A model generated the notes under the pieces. That model made no database searches. It was given only the letters and a program-made list of their open reading frames with translations, and had not been told where the DNA came from. Below are positions 43,147-52,138 of a stretch of 52,532 nt of DNA, piece by piece. Source of the stretch: a bacterium (GTDB lineage: Bacteria; Bacillota; Clostridia; Lachnospirales; Lachnospiraceae). Where the stretch lies: the NCBI GenBank assembly GCA_030535455.1, contig JAUNJY010000030.1, positions 1-52,532 of the forward strand, given 5' to 3'. Position 1 is the first letter of the stretch. Every line of letters begins with the position of its first letter. A program made the translations under genes and the position numbers.

Positions 43147-43914
43147 ATGAATAAAGTAGAAAAGCAAACAATCATTAAGACAAACGACTTATGTAAGTCT
43201 TACATTATAGGAAAGAACGGAATCAATGTATTAAAGAATATTAATTTGGAAATTTATGCTGGAGACTTTACTGTAATCATGGGGAGCAGCGGAGGCGGAA
43301 AATCCACCCTGCTATACTCCATCAGCTCTATGGATCGTCCAACCAGCGGCTCTGTATCCATCCTTGGACATGAAATTACTGATATGGCCGAGAAGGACTT
43401 GACCAATTTTAGAAAATCACAGGTCTCCTTTGTATTTCAAAGCATGAACTTATTAAATGATCTGACTGCGTTTGAAAACATTGCCTACATTGGATATAAT
43501 ACGGCTTCCAAACAGGAGGTAAACAAGCGAACCCTTGAACTTCTTTCAGACTTTGGCCTGCTAGAGCAAAAAGACAAATACCCAAGTGAACTATCCGGCG
43601 GCCAGCAACAGCGAATTGCCATCTGCCGTGCCTTAATCAGCAATGCCAAGATTATCTTTGGTGATGAACCTACCGGGGCATTAAACTCTGCTGCCGGGCG
43701 TCAGGTATTAGATACCCTTACTGACTTAAATAAGGATGGCCAGTCCATCGTCATGGTTACCCATGATCTTAAGGCTGCTACCAGGGCAAGCAGACTGCTC
43801 TATATGTCAGATGGTCGAATTCTTGCCGAACTTAATTTAGGACCTTATGAGCAAGAACAAGAACTCGACCGTAAGTCTATTGTCTACGAGTTTTTACAAC
43901 AACAAGGCTGGTAA
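43147..43914 (+). CDS. ABC transporter ATP-binding protein (MacB/LolD type)
   Basis: The 255-residue ATPase has Walker [12 protein letters not shown] loop VFQSMNLL, signature [15 protein letters not shown], Walker [13 protein letters not shown] and the H loop VTHDLK. The GALNS motif is typical of the MacB/LolD/BceA group that powers FtsX-type permeases. It is paired with the preceding permease gene. Confidence 0.94.
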   Translation: MNKVEKQTIIKTNDLCKSYIIGKNGINVLKNINLEIYAGDFTVIMGSSGGGKSTLLYSISSMDRPTSGSVSILGHEITDMAEKDLTNFRKSQVSFVFQSMNLLNDLTAFENIAYIGYNTASKQEVNKRTLELLSDFGLLEQKDKYPSELSGGQQQRIAICRALISNAKIIFGDEPTGALNSAAGRQVLDTLTDLNKDGQSIVMVTHDLKAATRASRLLYMSDGRILAELNLGPYEQEQELDRKSIVYEFLQQQGW

Positions 43915-43916
43915 CC

Positions 43917-44540
43917 TTATAAGCTGGCATTCAGCACAAAGTTACGACTACTGATTTTCTTAAATCCACTAACCTTAAACCCTTTGCTGCTTAATAGGGT
44001 CGTAATTTCCTTCTTGTCATAGATATGGAAATCCCCTGATTTCATCCATCGTAAAGTCCAATTTAAGAATTTTAGATATAAAGAAAATGGAGCGGTTGGA
44101 TCCCCTAGGATCAACGTTCCATTTTTCTTTAGTACCCGTTTCATTTCCTCAACCACGCGAATAGGATTGGTATAATGATGAAATGACGCATTACATACAA
44201 TTACATCAAAGGAATTATCTTCATAAGGAAGATCCTCCGCATTTGCTACACAAAACGTACCGGTAGGAACCCTTTTCATTGCTTCCTCAACCATTTGACT
44301 AGACAAGTCCGCACCAAAAAGCTTGATTTTATTATCAGACATTAACTCTGCCAAAACATTGCCATTTCCACAACCAAGATCTAATACCGTTTTAGGTTTT
44401 TCTTTCCGTATTCGTTCCACCAGCTCCGGATACATGGATCTAACATATTTTCCGTCAAAGCTAGTATCATAGTCCTTTGCAATCTGGTCAAAATACTCTT
44501 TCGATACTTCTGTCCTGCTTCCTTTTTCACTTTCTGTCAT
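43917..44540 (-). CDS. Class I SAM-dependent methyltransferase
   Basis: The 207-residue protein has motif I VLDLGCGNGNVLAEL, motif II acidic FGADLS, a NAEDLPYEDNSFDVIVCNASFHHY-type motif (seen as NAEDLPYEDNSFD and VCNASFHHY) and a final LILGDPTAP strand. It resembles UbiE/Methyltransf_11 proteins acting on small molecules. It starts 11 nt after the tetR gene, so both share one promoter and probably one inducer. Confidence 0.9.
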   Translation of the reverse strand: MTESEKGSRTEVSKEYFDQIAKDYDTSFDGKYVRSMYPELVERIRKEKPKTVLDLGCGNGNVLAELMSDNKIKLFGADLSSQMVEEAMKRVPTGTFCVANAEDLPYEDNSFDVIVCNASFHHYTNPIRVVEEMKRVLKKNGTLILGDPTAPFSLYLKFLNWTLRWMKSGDFHIYDKKEITTLLSSKGFKVSGFKKISSRNFVLNASL

Positions 44541-44551
44541 ATTTAAGCCTC

Positions 44552-45115
44552 CTAATTAAATAATTTTGAAATAAGCTCCGTTAATATAGCGATCTTCTCC
44601 TTAGCCGTCAATGTATTATCATTAATAATTGGCATCTGTCCATGTAAAAGAAAAAGTGCGGTTGCCTTGCAATCTTTCAAATGAAACTGTTCTTTTTCAT
44701 TTAACCTTTCGATCAGACGTATCATATATGGAGATAAGATGACAAGCATCTCATATTCTAGCTGGCTATGAAAAATCTCACTTCCTTCTCGATGAAAGAA
44801 CTCATGATACTTCTCCTTGCCATCTATCTGTAAAAATCGTTCTGACAGACATTTCATATATTCCTCTGCTGTATCAAACTCCTGCTTCATAATGGCAATC
44901 ATAGGTTTGCAGGACTCCACTGCGTAATTATGTAGTGCTGTGTGATATAACTCTTCCTTTGATTTAAAATATCGATAGCATAATCCTGGCACTACCTTCA
45001 TCTCTTTGGCAATGTCGCTCATAGACGTGCCCTCATATCCATTCCTGGCAAATAGATGCATTGCCGTATCGATCATCTCTTGTTTTCTAACCTCAGGATC
45101 TTTTGATATTCTCAT
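44552..45115 (-). CDS. TetR/AcrR-family transcriptional regulator
   Basis: The 187-residue protein has the TetR DNA-binding domain (LFARNGYEGTSMSDIAKEM and PGLCYRYFKSKEELY) and a helical ligand domain. ATG 45115 has GGAG 8-10 nt upstream. A perfect 7-bp inverted repeat lies in its own promoter, so it is probably autorepressed. Targets are the methyltransferase and perhaps the convergent ABC exporter. Confidence 0.92.
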   Translation of the reverse strand: MRISKDPEVRKQEMIDTAMHLFARNGYEGTSMSDIAKEMKVVPGLCYRYFKSKEELYHTALHNYAVESCKPMIAIMKQEFDTAEEYMKCLSERFLQIDGKEKYHEFFHREGSEIFHSQLEYEMLVILSPYMIRLIERLNEKEQFHLKDCKATALFLLHGQMPIINDNTLTAKEKIAILTELISKLFN

Positions 45116-45146
45116 ACTTTTCTCTCCTATCGCTCTTTCTACTGGT

Positions 45147-45175
45147 ATAATATTCCTTTAGTGAATATTTGTCAA
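45147..45175 (-). promoter_or_regulatory. tetR promoter with operator
   Basis: On the minus strand TTGACA (45170-45175), 17 nt, TATTAT (45147-45152). In the spacer AATATTC and GAATATT (45149-45155 and 45163-45169) form a perfect inverted repeat with a 7-nt centre, the size and place of a TetR operator. Confidence 0.75.
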
Positions 45176-45223
45176 TGGCAATTATTCATTCGTTTATAAA
45201 TTATTTTTCCTTGTTGCTCGTTG

Positions 45224-45313
45224 TTTGCAGGACAACTTGTGCCTTGCAAATACATTTTCCTGTGTTGCTTGGTGGGAAGCTTCTAGCATATGTCAAATCG
45301 TTCAAAGCTTCCC
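45224..45313. other. Two hairpins in the tetR-PAP2 gap
   Basis: TTTGCA/TGCAAA (45224-45250) and GGGAAGCTT/AAGCTTCCC (45274-45313, 22-nt loop) lie in the 286-nt gap 45116-45401. They may be part of a transcript, but no coding frame or known RNA is recognised. Confidence 0.3.
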
Positions 45314-45334
45314 TTCCGAAGAGGATTTCCTATA

Positions 45335-45366
45335 CAAAAAAAGAAGTTCCAACAAAGAAACTTCTT
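45335..45366 (-). terminator. Terminator of the PAP2 gene
   Basis: AAGAAGTT (45341-45348) and AACTTCTT (45359-45366) with TTTTTTTG on the minus strand, 36 nt after the PAP2 stop. Confidence 0.75.
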
Positions 45367-45401
45367 TCTCAAAAAACACTATTTATACTCCCTTTGATCC
45401 G

Positions 45402-47762
45402 TTATTTCAAGGACTTTACACTACTCCAATCACCATAAATCTTCTGTTTTCCTACTGACTTGTAGGCTCTGACGCTTACATAGTATCTCTTGTTCTTTTT
45501 CATTCCCTTAAGAGTCTTTGATACTACAGTATTCTTTGTTACTCTAACTGTCTTTGTTGTCGATCTGGTAAATTTCTTACTGGTTGAATAGCGAATTTCA
45601 TAACCGGTTGCTTTGGTTGCCCTCTTATAGGTAACTTTTGCTGAAGTAGATGATACTCGTTTTACTGAGGAAAGGCTTGCTTTCTTTGGTCTTACAGTAA
45701 TTGAAACACTCTTTTTTGTTTCCTTGTATTTACTGTTTCCAGCTGCTGTAGCTGTAATTTTTGCCTTTCCACAGCCTTTTATTGTTACTTTTCCCGTCTT
45801 ACTGTTTACCGTCACTACGGACTTATTGCTGCTTGCATAAGTAACTTTCACTCCTGCTGCATTGGTTTTTGCCTTTACCGTAAATGCCTTGTCTCCATTG
45901 GTCTTTGTATAAGATGATTTTGTAAACTTAATTGACTGAGATACCTTTTTCACTATCTGGTCTGGTTTTGTAACAGATGGAGCAGTGGCTTTTTTATTAC
46001 AAAGGTAAACGCCATCTGCCTTATAAACAACTTCTTTCTTGCTTGCATCCTTTAATCCATTGATCGTAACATGGTCAAACGTCTGACTTGCTGTCCTATT
46101 CGTATAAGATATCACTTTCACTGTATCTGCAGGTACATACCCGTTCGTAAAGTTTAGTGTAAGACTTCCGTCTAACGTTGCCGTTCCCTTAACTGCAAAT
46201 ATATCTGCCATGCTGCCAACTGTAAGAACTAAGTTAGATGCGTCCTTTTGTACATAATCTCCTTTTATCGCAACTTCTCCTGTAACGTCTTCAGAAACCT
46301 TGCTCTCATTTGTTACGCTTCCATTACCAAATGCCGTTTTTGATGCTGCGTTAACCGTTCCTTTGATCACCTTCGTTCCACCTGAATAGGTATTATTACC
46401 GGCTAACGTAAGGGAGCCCGTTCCTGTCTTTGTCAAGGAACCAGAACCTTCAATATCATTTCTCCAGACATCAGATGCGCTATATCCGCCTTTAGAAGCA
46501 TCCATGTTGACTGTAACATCTTTTACAAACGCTCCATAACCATTTGCTGCTTCAAACAGGTTTAATCTTCCCCATCCTTCTTCATCATCAAGGACAGGAT
46601 ATCCTGACTCTAATCCTGTTGTATAAAGTACATAGCGGCGTTCTGTCGCACTTAGGTAAGGAAGTCTTGTTTCTAATAATACTTCTGCCCCTTTGGGTAC
46701 TACCATAGGTTTTGTCGTATCGCCTATTTGCTGAAATCCATATGTTAAACGTTCAAAATTCTTTTTCTTGTTCTCTTCATAATTAGAATACTCGTCATTA
46801 CCACTTTTCGTTTCTTTAAGTAGTTTACGTGCTGCATCATATGCTTCCTGTTTCACCTTTGTATTTGCCGGGTCATTTAATGCACTTGCTGCTACTGCGG
46901 TTGCCATAACACGTCCGCCCATGACGTCAAGACATGAATGCATTCCTGCTACAATACGGTTATTGCCAAGTTCAGAAGCCCTTGTTATTAATTCCTGATA
47001 TCTCTCCGGCATAGCATAGGCAAGTCCAATTGACGCAAGATATGCTGCATTGGTATGCCCACTTGGAAAGCCGCCGTCACTGCTTGGATCTGATTTTTCA
47101 CATGGTTTTAGGAGAGGTTCGATTTCCACCAGATTTGACCAGCGAAACGGCCTCATATAGTTATAAAATGCTTTTGCCGAAGATGTTGAGGCTGCGGAAT
47201 TACGAATGGTATTGACTAGCTTCACCATTCCGCCGTATGTAGTAGCTTCATCAGCCCAGGTACCATTGGAATTTCCAGCGTCATCATACTTCACTGTGGT
47301 CGCATCACTTGGTATGGTGTCCAAAATGGTAGTCCCTGCATTGGTCCCTTTTTTAAATGCATCCGCATAGTCTCCTAATCCCGAAATCATGCTATAATTT
47401 TGATTTCGGCGGTCATCTAGGTATGCTGCCTCTTGCATCTTTTCTGTCCTGCTGTTTGCAATCACTGCAGAATTGATGATATTCGTATTTAAGACCGAAA
47501 CATTTTCTTTAGTACCGGTATTCCATGAATCACCCGGTGTAAATAATTCTAAGAACTTTGATAATACGCCTATGGATGGATTTGTCTCCGGTGTCATATT
47601 GCTTTTATCGTTGTTCTTATACACATCCACGTAATATCCGTATGCTGCCTTGTGCGGTTCAATTTCGCTACCTTTCGTTGCCTGCACGGGAAGATTACTG
47701 CTTGTAAATGCAATGGATAATGTTAAGGCTCCCGTCAAAGCCTTTCCTGCAAGTTTTCTCAT
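45402..47762 (-). CDS. Secreted PAP2 phosphatase with autotransporter-type strand repeat, Ig-like and Fn3 domains
   Basis: The 786-residue protein has a signal peptide (1-29). Its PAP2/class A acid phosphatase domain has all three motifs: K197-x6-R204P, PSGH (233-236) and R269-x5-H275-x3-D279. Residues about 425-545 contain an autotransporter-associated beta strand repeat (GSLTKTGTGSLTLAGNNTYSGGT). Then come an Ig-like region (VTYASSNKSVVTVNSKTGK) and an Fn3 domain. It is a surface or secreted phosphomonoesterase. No sortase motif or S-layer domain is seen. ATG 47762 has AGGAG 7 nt upstream. A two-component system lies just upstream. Confidence 0.9.
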   Translation of the reverse strand: MRKLAGKALTGALTLSIAFTSSNLPVQATKGSEIEPHKAAYGYYVDVYKNNDKSNMTPETNPSIGVLSKFLELFTPGDSWNTGTKENVSVLNTNIINSAVIANSRTEKMQEAAYLDDRRNQNYSMISGLGDYADAFKKGTNAGTTILDTIPSDATTVKYDDAGNSNGTWADEATTYGGMVKLVNTIRNSAASTSSAKAFYNYMRPFRWSNLVEIEPLLKPCEKSDPSSDGGFPSGHTNAAYLASIGLAYAMPERYQELITRASELGNNRIVAGMHSCLDVMGGRVMATAVAASALNDPANTKVKQEAYDAARKLLKETKSGNDEYSNYEENKKKNFERLTYGFQQIGDTTKPMVVPKGAEVLLETRLPYLSATERRYVLYTTGLESGYPVLDDEEGWGRLNLFEAANGYGAFVKDVTVNMDASKGGYSASDVWRNDIEGSGSLTKTGTGSLTLAGNNTYSGGTKVIKGTVNAASKTAFGNGSVTNESKVSEDVTGEVAIKGDYVQKDASNLVLTVGSMADIFAVKGTATLDGSLTLNFTNGYVPADTVKVISYTNRTASQTFDHVTINGLKDASKKEVVYKADGVYLCNKKATAPSVTKPDQIVKKVSQSIKFTKSSYTKTNGDKAFTVKAKTNAAGVKVTYASSNKSVVTVNSKTGKVTIKGCGKAKITATAAGNSKYKETKKSVSITVRPKKASLSSVKRVSSTSAKVTYKRATKATGYEIRYSTSKKFTRSTTKTVRVTKNTVVSKTLKGMKKNKRYYVSVRAYKSVGKQKIYGDWSSVKSLK

Positions 47763-47862
47763 CTTACACTCTCCTTTGTTTTTTATTATGTCCTTAGCCT
47801 AACAAAGGGGTGTAAATTCTAAACATTTTATAGGTAAAAAACATCTTATATTTATGTAAGCT

Positions 47863-49200
47863 TTATATTGGAATGTAAAACCTAAATTCCGTCCATTTCC
47901 CCAAAATACTATCACATTCTATCTGGCCCTGGTGTTCTTTTACAATATACTTTACGATGGATAACCCTAGCCCGGAGCCTGGCACGTTCAATGTCCTCGC
48001 CTTCTCTCCACGGTAAAACTCATCAAAGATCATTGGCAGATCCGTTGCTGCAATGCCCATTCCTGTATCACGTACGGATATATAAAACTTATTATTGTTC
48101 AACTCAAATGACACCGTTATGCCTCCCTCTGTGGTAAACTTCATTGCATTTCCAATGAGATTGGTCATGACCTGCTTCATTCTCTGTGTATCAAGCTCCA
48201 GAATCACCTTGGGAATTTTGTTTACGGTAAAGGTAAGTCCCAGCTTCTCTACATCTTTTTTTGCCTCTTCCATAAGTACGCCAAAATATTCATCCGAATA
48301 CACTTCGCTCTTCTTGATGCTAAGCTCGCTAAGCTGCGCCTTGGAATGTTCTAGTATCTCATCAATTAGCTGGTTTAGCATGGCAATCTTATTGAGAATA
48401 ATTGTCGTATAGTCATGGACACGGTCTCCGCTTACGATCTGATTATGGATTCCTTCTACATAACAGGAAATAATTGCAATGGGTGTTCGTAGATCATGGG
48501 AGATATAGGCAAGCAAAAGTTTTTCCTTCTCTTTCAGTTTCTTTTCGTTATTCATGGAAAATAACAGTTCTTCCCGCAATGCCTCGAAGTCATGACAGAG
48601 CGTACCAATTTCGCCGTCATAATCATAATCTAGAGCTTCATTAAGTACTCCCTGTCGAATTCGGTTGGTCAGCGCATGAATTTGCTCCATCGGAGCCAAA
48701 ACATCCTGAAGGACCATCTTCCCAAACATCCAAATCACAAGCATAAGATAGAGGCATACTATTCCTACTGCCACATAACGTCCATATGCAGGTATTTCTA
48801 GTTCCGAATAAGGTACATAGATATAAATGATACCCTTTTGAACTTTTCCCTCTAAATAAGGCGCTGAGTACGTCATTTCCATTTTCTTATTATTTCCCAT
48901 GGAATTCCCGGAAACCATGCCAAGATCAACCTTGCTTCCGATGGGCCACTCTTCATCATTGGAATACAAAACGTTTCCTCTCAGATCCAAAACACTATAT
49001 CGGTAGCTTTCTAATTTTCCTATATCTCCTTGATTTGCCTGGTAAATGGCATTATGAAGTAATACGCTGCACTTTCCATAAAGCTCATTTTTATCTACTC
49101 TGCTTCCGCTAGACAACGCCAGTACTGAAAGTGCTACAACTCCAAGTAAAATTCCTATAACAAATAAGTAGAACTTTCTTTTTATTGTTAGCTTTCCCAT
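47863..49200 (-). CDS. Sensor histidine kinase with extracytoplasmic domain
   Basis: The 445-residue kinase has helix 1 (9-28), an outer domain of about 100 residues, helix 2 (about 135-157), a HAMP domain, and the H box LLAYISHDLRTPIAII. The ATPase shows NLIGNAMKF, VRDTGMGIA and GSGLGLSIV. Its start overlaps the response regulator gene by 13 nt. The signal is unknown. Confidence 0.94.
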   Translation of the reverse strand: MGKLTIKRKFYLFVIGILLGVVALSVLALSSGSRVDKNELYGKCSVLLHNAIYQANQGDIGKLESYRYSVLDLRGNVLYSNDEEWPIGSKVDLGMVSGNSMGNNKKMEMTYSAPYLEGKVQKGIIYIYVPYSELEIPAYGRYVAVGIVCLYLMLVIWMFGKMVLQDVLAPMEQIHALTNRIRQGVLNEALDYDYDGEIGTLCHDFEALREELLFSMNNEKKLKEKEKLLLAYISHDLRTPIAIISCYVEGIHNQIVSGDRVHDYTTIILNKIAMLNQLIDEILEHSKAQLSELSIKKSEVYSDEYFGVLMEEAKKDVEKLGLTFTVNKIPKVILELDTQRMKQVMTNLIGNAMKFTTEGGITVSFELNNNKFYISVRDTGMGIAATDLPMIFDEFYRGEKARTLNVPGSGLGLSIVKYIVKEHQGQIECDSILGKWTEFRFYIPI

Positions 49201-49877
49201 TTATAACCTACTCCCCATACCGTCTTTATGTACTCGATCTTGGCCTTCGAAAGCTTCTCGCGAATTCTTCCAATATAGACAGCAATCGTATTGTCATCAA
49301 TAAATTCGCTATATCCCCATACTTGGTCAATCAGCTGTTGCTTGGTAAACACCTGGTTTGGTGAATCTGATAAGAAATCAAGCAGCATAAACTCCTTCGG
49401 TGAAAATTCAAGCTTAGTGCCATTAGCAATGACTTCAAAAAAATCCGAATGTATGACCAAGTTTGGAAACTCTTTACTCTTTTTATGTATGCTTGGTGCT
49501 GCCACAAACTGGGTTGCACGTCTTAAATGAGATTTTACCCTTGCAACAAGTTCAATCATGGAAAATGGTTTTGTCAAATAATCGTCTGCTCCCACGCCTA
49601 AAGCCAGTACCTTGTCATAATCGGATGCTTTTGCTGAAATAATCAAGATAGGCAGTACTTTCGTCTCCCTGATTTTCTTACACACATTGATACCATCCAT
49701 CCCCGGCAGCATAATATCTAATATAACAAGATCCGGATTTATGCTTTCAACTAACTCCACTCCCTCTGCCCCAGTAAATGCCTGACTCACCTGATAGGCC
49801 TCTACAGTCAGGAAATCTCGAATTCCATTGGATAAATCTATATTATCTTCAATAATAAGTATCTTTTCATTTGCCAT
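49188..49877 (-). CDS. OmpR-family response regulator
   Basis: The 229-residue protein has a receiver domain (IEDN, phospho-Asp in LVILDIMLPG, Lys in YLTKPF) and a winged helix (FSPKEFMLLDFLSDSPNQVF, then DDNTIAVYIGRIREKL). It is coupled to the kinase by overlap. GGAG lies 9 nt before ATG 49877. The PAP2 gene downstream on the same strand is a candidate target. Confidence 0.94.
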   Translation of the reverse strand: MANEKILIIEDNIDLSNGIRDFLTVEAYQVSQAFTGAEGVELVESINPDLVILDIMLPGMDGINVCKKIRETKVLPILIISAKASDYDKVLALGVGADDYLTKPFSMIELVARVKSHLRRATQFVAAPSIHKKSKEFPNLVIHSDFFEVIANGTKLEFSPKEFMLLDFLSDSPNQVFTKQQLIDQVWGYSEFIDDNTIAVYIGRIREKLSKAKIEYIKTVWGVGYKWES

Positions 49878-49900
49878 CTCATTAATCTCCTTTTAACTCT

Positions 49901-49930
49901 ATTATAACTAAGTATATCAGTTTTTCTCAA
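49901..49930 (-). promoter_or_regulatory. Predicted promoter of the two-component operon
   Basis: On the minus strand TTGAGA (49925-49930), 18 nt, TATAAT (49901-49906), 23 nt before the response regulator ATG. The -10 is consensus. Confidence 0.6.
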
Positions 49931-49933
49931 TCA

Positions 49934-49975
49934 GAAAAAACAAGAGGCATGTCTGAAAAACTGACTGCCTCTTGT
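49934..49975 (-). terminator. Terminator of the alpha-hydroxy-acid oxidase gene
   Basis: ACAAGAGGCA (49940-49949) and TGCCTCTTGT (49966-49975) with TTTTTTC following on the minus strand, directly after the oxidase stop. Confidence 0.85.
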
Positions 49976-49992
49976 CTCTATTCCTATTTTTA

Positions 49993-51012
49993 TTATGGAA
50001 GGTATATCATATCTCTTGTGATGTCCTCAAGAGAATAAGCCCCACACATTGCCATTGTATCCTTTAACTCCTCTGCCAGCTTGTTGACATACATCTCAAC
50101 ACCTTCTTCGCCGCCTCCATATAAAGCAGTTACAAATGGACGACAGATTAAGACACCATCTGCTCCTAATGCCAATGCCTTAAAGATGTCTGTACCGGAA
50201 CGAATTCCTCCGTCTACAAATACTTTCATACTTCCACCAACAGCATCTACAATCTGTTCTAACACTTCTGCAGTTGCAGGACATCCATCTAACACACGTC
50301 CGCCATGATTAGAAACTACGATTGCTTCTGCACCAGCTTCTTTGGCTTTTAATGCTCCTTTTGCAGTCATAATTCCTTTCACGATAAATGGAATTCCTGC
50401 ATCATGAATGATTGCTTTCATTTCATCTACCGACTTGCTTCCTGCCGGTGGTGTCATATTTTTAAGAAATGGAAGACCTGCGGCATCAATATCCATTGCT
50501 ACTGCAATTGCATCTGATTCACGTACCAGCTGAAGCTTTTCATGTACTGTTTCATAGTTCCAAGGCTTTACTGTAGGAACACCAACGCCCTGTTCTTTCT
50601 TGATTGCCTTTGTTGCAGCATCCATAACCACAGGATTTACACCATCACCTGTAAATGCCATAATTCCTGCTTTTGCACATGCAGACACTAATGCATTGTT
50701 GTAAGTAACGTCATCGTATTTTTCTCCATAATGAAGGTTTACTGATCCTACCGGTGCTGCAAAAAATGGAAACTTAAATTCATGTCCAAAAAAGCTACAT
50801 GTAGTGTCTACTGAACGGTTTTCATTCATAGTATCCATGTTTACACGGATTTCTTTCCATTTTTCATAGTTACGGATTGTAGTGTCACCTACGCCTTTGG
50901 ATCCAGGTCCTGGAATTTGGTTTTTACAAGCCTTGCCGTTGCATTCAGGACACGCTTTGCAATAATCGCCTAATACGGGTCTTGCTTGTTCTAATAGTAC
51001 TTGATATGTCAT
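49993..51012 (-). CDS. Alpha-hydroxy-acid oxidising FMN enzyme
   Basis: The 339-residue TIM-barrel protein of the lactate oxidase / glycolate oxidase / IDI-2 group has the catalytic His-Arg motif VVSNHGGRVLDG, the Lys in IVKGIMT and the FMN phosphate segment FVDGGIRSGTDIFKALALGADGV. The clostridial N-terminus has a Cys cluster (CKACPECNGKACKNQ) that may bind metal or be redox active. The substrate, perhaps lactate, cannot be fixed. ATG 51012 has GAGG 9 nt upstream. Confidence 0.85.
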   Translation of the reverse strand: MTYQVLLEQARPVLGDYCKACPECNGKACKNQIPGPGSKGVGDTTIRNYEKWKEIRVNMDTMNENRSVDTTCSFFGHEFKFPFFAAPVGSVNLHYGEKYDDVTYNNALVSACAKAGIMAFTGDGVNPVVMDAATKAIKKEQGVGVPTVKPWNYETVHEKLQLVRESDAIAVAMDIDAAGLPFLKNMTPPAGSKSVDEMKAIIHDAGIPFIVKGIMTAKGALKAKEAGAEAIVVSNHGGRVLDGCPATAEVLEQIVDAVGGSMKVFVDGGIRSGTDIFKALALGADGVLICRPFVTALYGGGEEGVEMYVNKLAEELKDTMAMCGAYSLEDITRDMIYLP

Positions 51013-51127
51013 TATGTTTTTCCTCGTTTTAGTTTATTTTTAATATGTTCTATAAAGATTAATTACACTATATAAGTATCATATAATACTAACTTTTGCA
51101 ATATGTTCTGAATATTATTCTATTCAT

Positions 51128-51170
51128 AAAAAAAACCTCGTACTATTGATTACTCAATAGATACGAGGTT
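51128..51170 (-). terminator. Terminator after rpmF
   Basis: AACCTCGTA (51134-51142) and TACGAGGTT (51162-51170), extended by an inner ATTGA/TCAAT, with eight Ts following on the minus strand. Confidence 0.9.
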
Positions 51171-51177
51171 CATAAAA

Positions 51178-51357
51178 TTATTCAGCAGAAATAATTTCTT
51201 TTTTGTTGTAAGATCCACAAGCTTTACAAACTCTATGTGGCATCATTAATTCACCGCACTTACTGCATTTTACTAAGTTTGGAGCAGTCATTTTCCAGTT
51301 TGCTCTACGGCTATCTCTTCTTGCTTTAGAAGATTTATTCTTTGGACAGATAGACAT
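51178..51357 (-). CDS. rpmF: 50S ribosomal protein L32
   Basis: The 59-residue protein starts MSICPKNKSSKARRDSRRA at ATG 51357, 7 nt after AGGAGG, and has the zinc-ribbon pairs CSKC and CKAC. The ribosome site lies in the last codons of yceD and the two genes are 2 nt apart, so they are translated together. Confidence 0.97.
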   Translation of the reverse strand: MSICPKNKSSKARRDSRRANWKMTAPNLVKCSKCGELMMPHRVCKACGSYNKKEIISAE

Positions 51358-51359
51358 GG

Positions 51360-51887
51360 TCACACCTCCTTAAAATTGTTAAAGATATCGCGGATTACTG
51401 ACATTCTAGGGTCTAGAACCGTGTCATCACAGCCACAAGTCTCATGGTTCAAATTTGCACCGCAAGCCTTGCACAAGCCTTTACAGTCCTCTTTACATAA
51501 AACATGTAAAGGAAAATCTATGACAAGCTCGTCGCAGATTAATTTATCTACATCGAGACTATATCCACTTATATAATTCGCTTCATCTAATTCTTTGATC
51601 CTGTCTTCATCAGTATCGTTGAAATCTAATTCTTTTGATACGTGAATATCAAAAAATGTTTCCACGTCGTCAAGACATCTGTTACATGGAATATTAAGAG
51701 AAACTGTCGTTTCACTGTCCACTTTTACTTTTCGTTCTCCTAGATGAGTAATCGTCAAACGGACTGGGTTCTTCTCCTTAAAAGGATACGATACACCATC
51801 TAATTCAAACATATCAAGTTCGAGTGGCGCTTCAATTTGTTCGACTTTGCCTTTTACAGACATAATCTTTGCTAAATCTATAAGCAT
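51360..51887 (-). CDS. YceD family protein (DUF177)
   Basis: The 175-residue protein starts at ATG 51887 (GGAG 6 nt upstream). It has a beta-rich core with CNRCLDDVETFFDI and ends in a Cys cluster (CKEDCKGLCKACGANLNHETC). YceD proteins lie next to rpmF in most bacteria and are linked to 23S rRNA or L32 handling. The order ackA-yceD-rpmF is the usual clostridial one, but plsX, often next, is absent here. Confidence 0.93.
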   Translation of the reverse strand: MLIDLAKIMSVKGKVEQIEAPLELDMFELDGVSYPFKEKNPVRLTITHLGERKVKVDSETTVSLNIPCNRCLDDVETFFDIHVSKELDFNDTDEDRIKELDEANYISGYSLDVDKLICDELVIDFPLHVLCKEDCKGLCKACGANLNHETCGCDDTVLDPRMSVIRDIFNNFKEV

Positions 51888-52094
51888 TGTGGTCTCCAAT
51901 TCTCCCTAATTTTCACACTTTTATTATTATACTTATAAGGAATAAGTTTGTCAACTCATTTTCGAATGAAAAATAAGTTATTTTTTCTGGTATTCATAAT
52001 AGGAAAAAATTTGCAGAGCATATTTCTCCCGTTATTGCAACCGTCACCAAGGTTTTGTAAGCAAGACTTTGGCTTGTTATACACGCAAATAAGT

Positions 52095-52128
52095 AAATTT
52101 AGGAACAGTATCAACTGCTCCTAAATTT
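52095..52128 (-). terminator. Hairpin after ackA
   Basis: AAATTTAGGA (52095-52104) and TCCTAAATTT (52119-52128), 10 bp, just after the ackA stop. The following Ts are broken, so termination may be weak. The 251-nt gap 51888-52138 holds nothing else I can name. Confidence 0.6.
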
Positions 52129-52138
52129 CAGATTATAC

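Noticed and set aside
51990-52095. Possible fifth copy of the structured element near ackA
   Set aside because: CCAAGG/CTTTGG and GCAA segments look alike at first sight, but the nested stems and the tail cannot be aligned.
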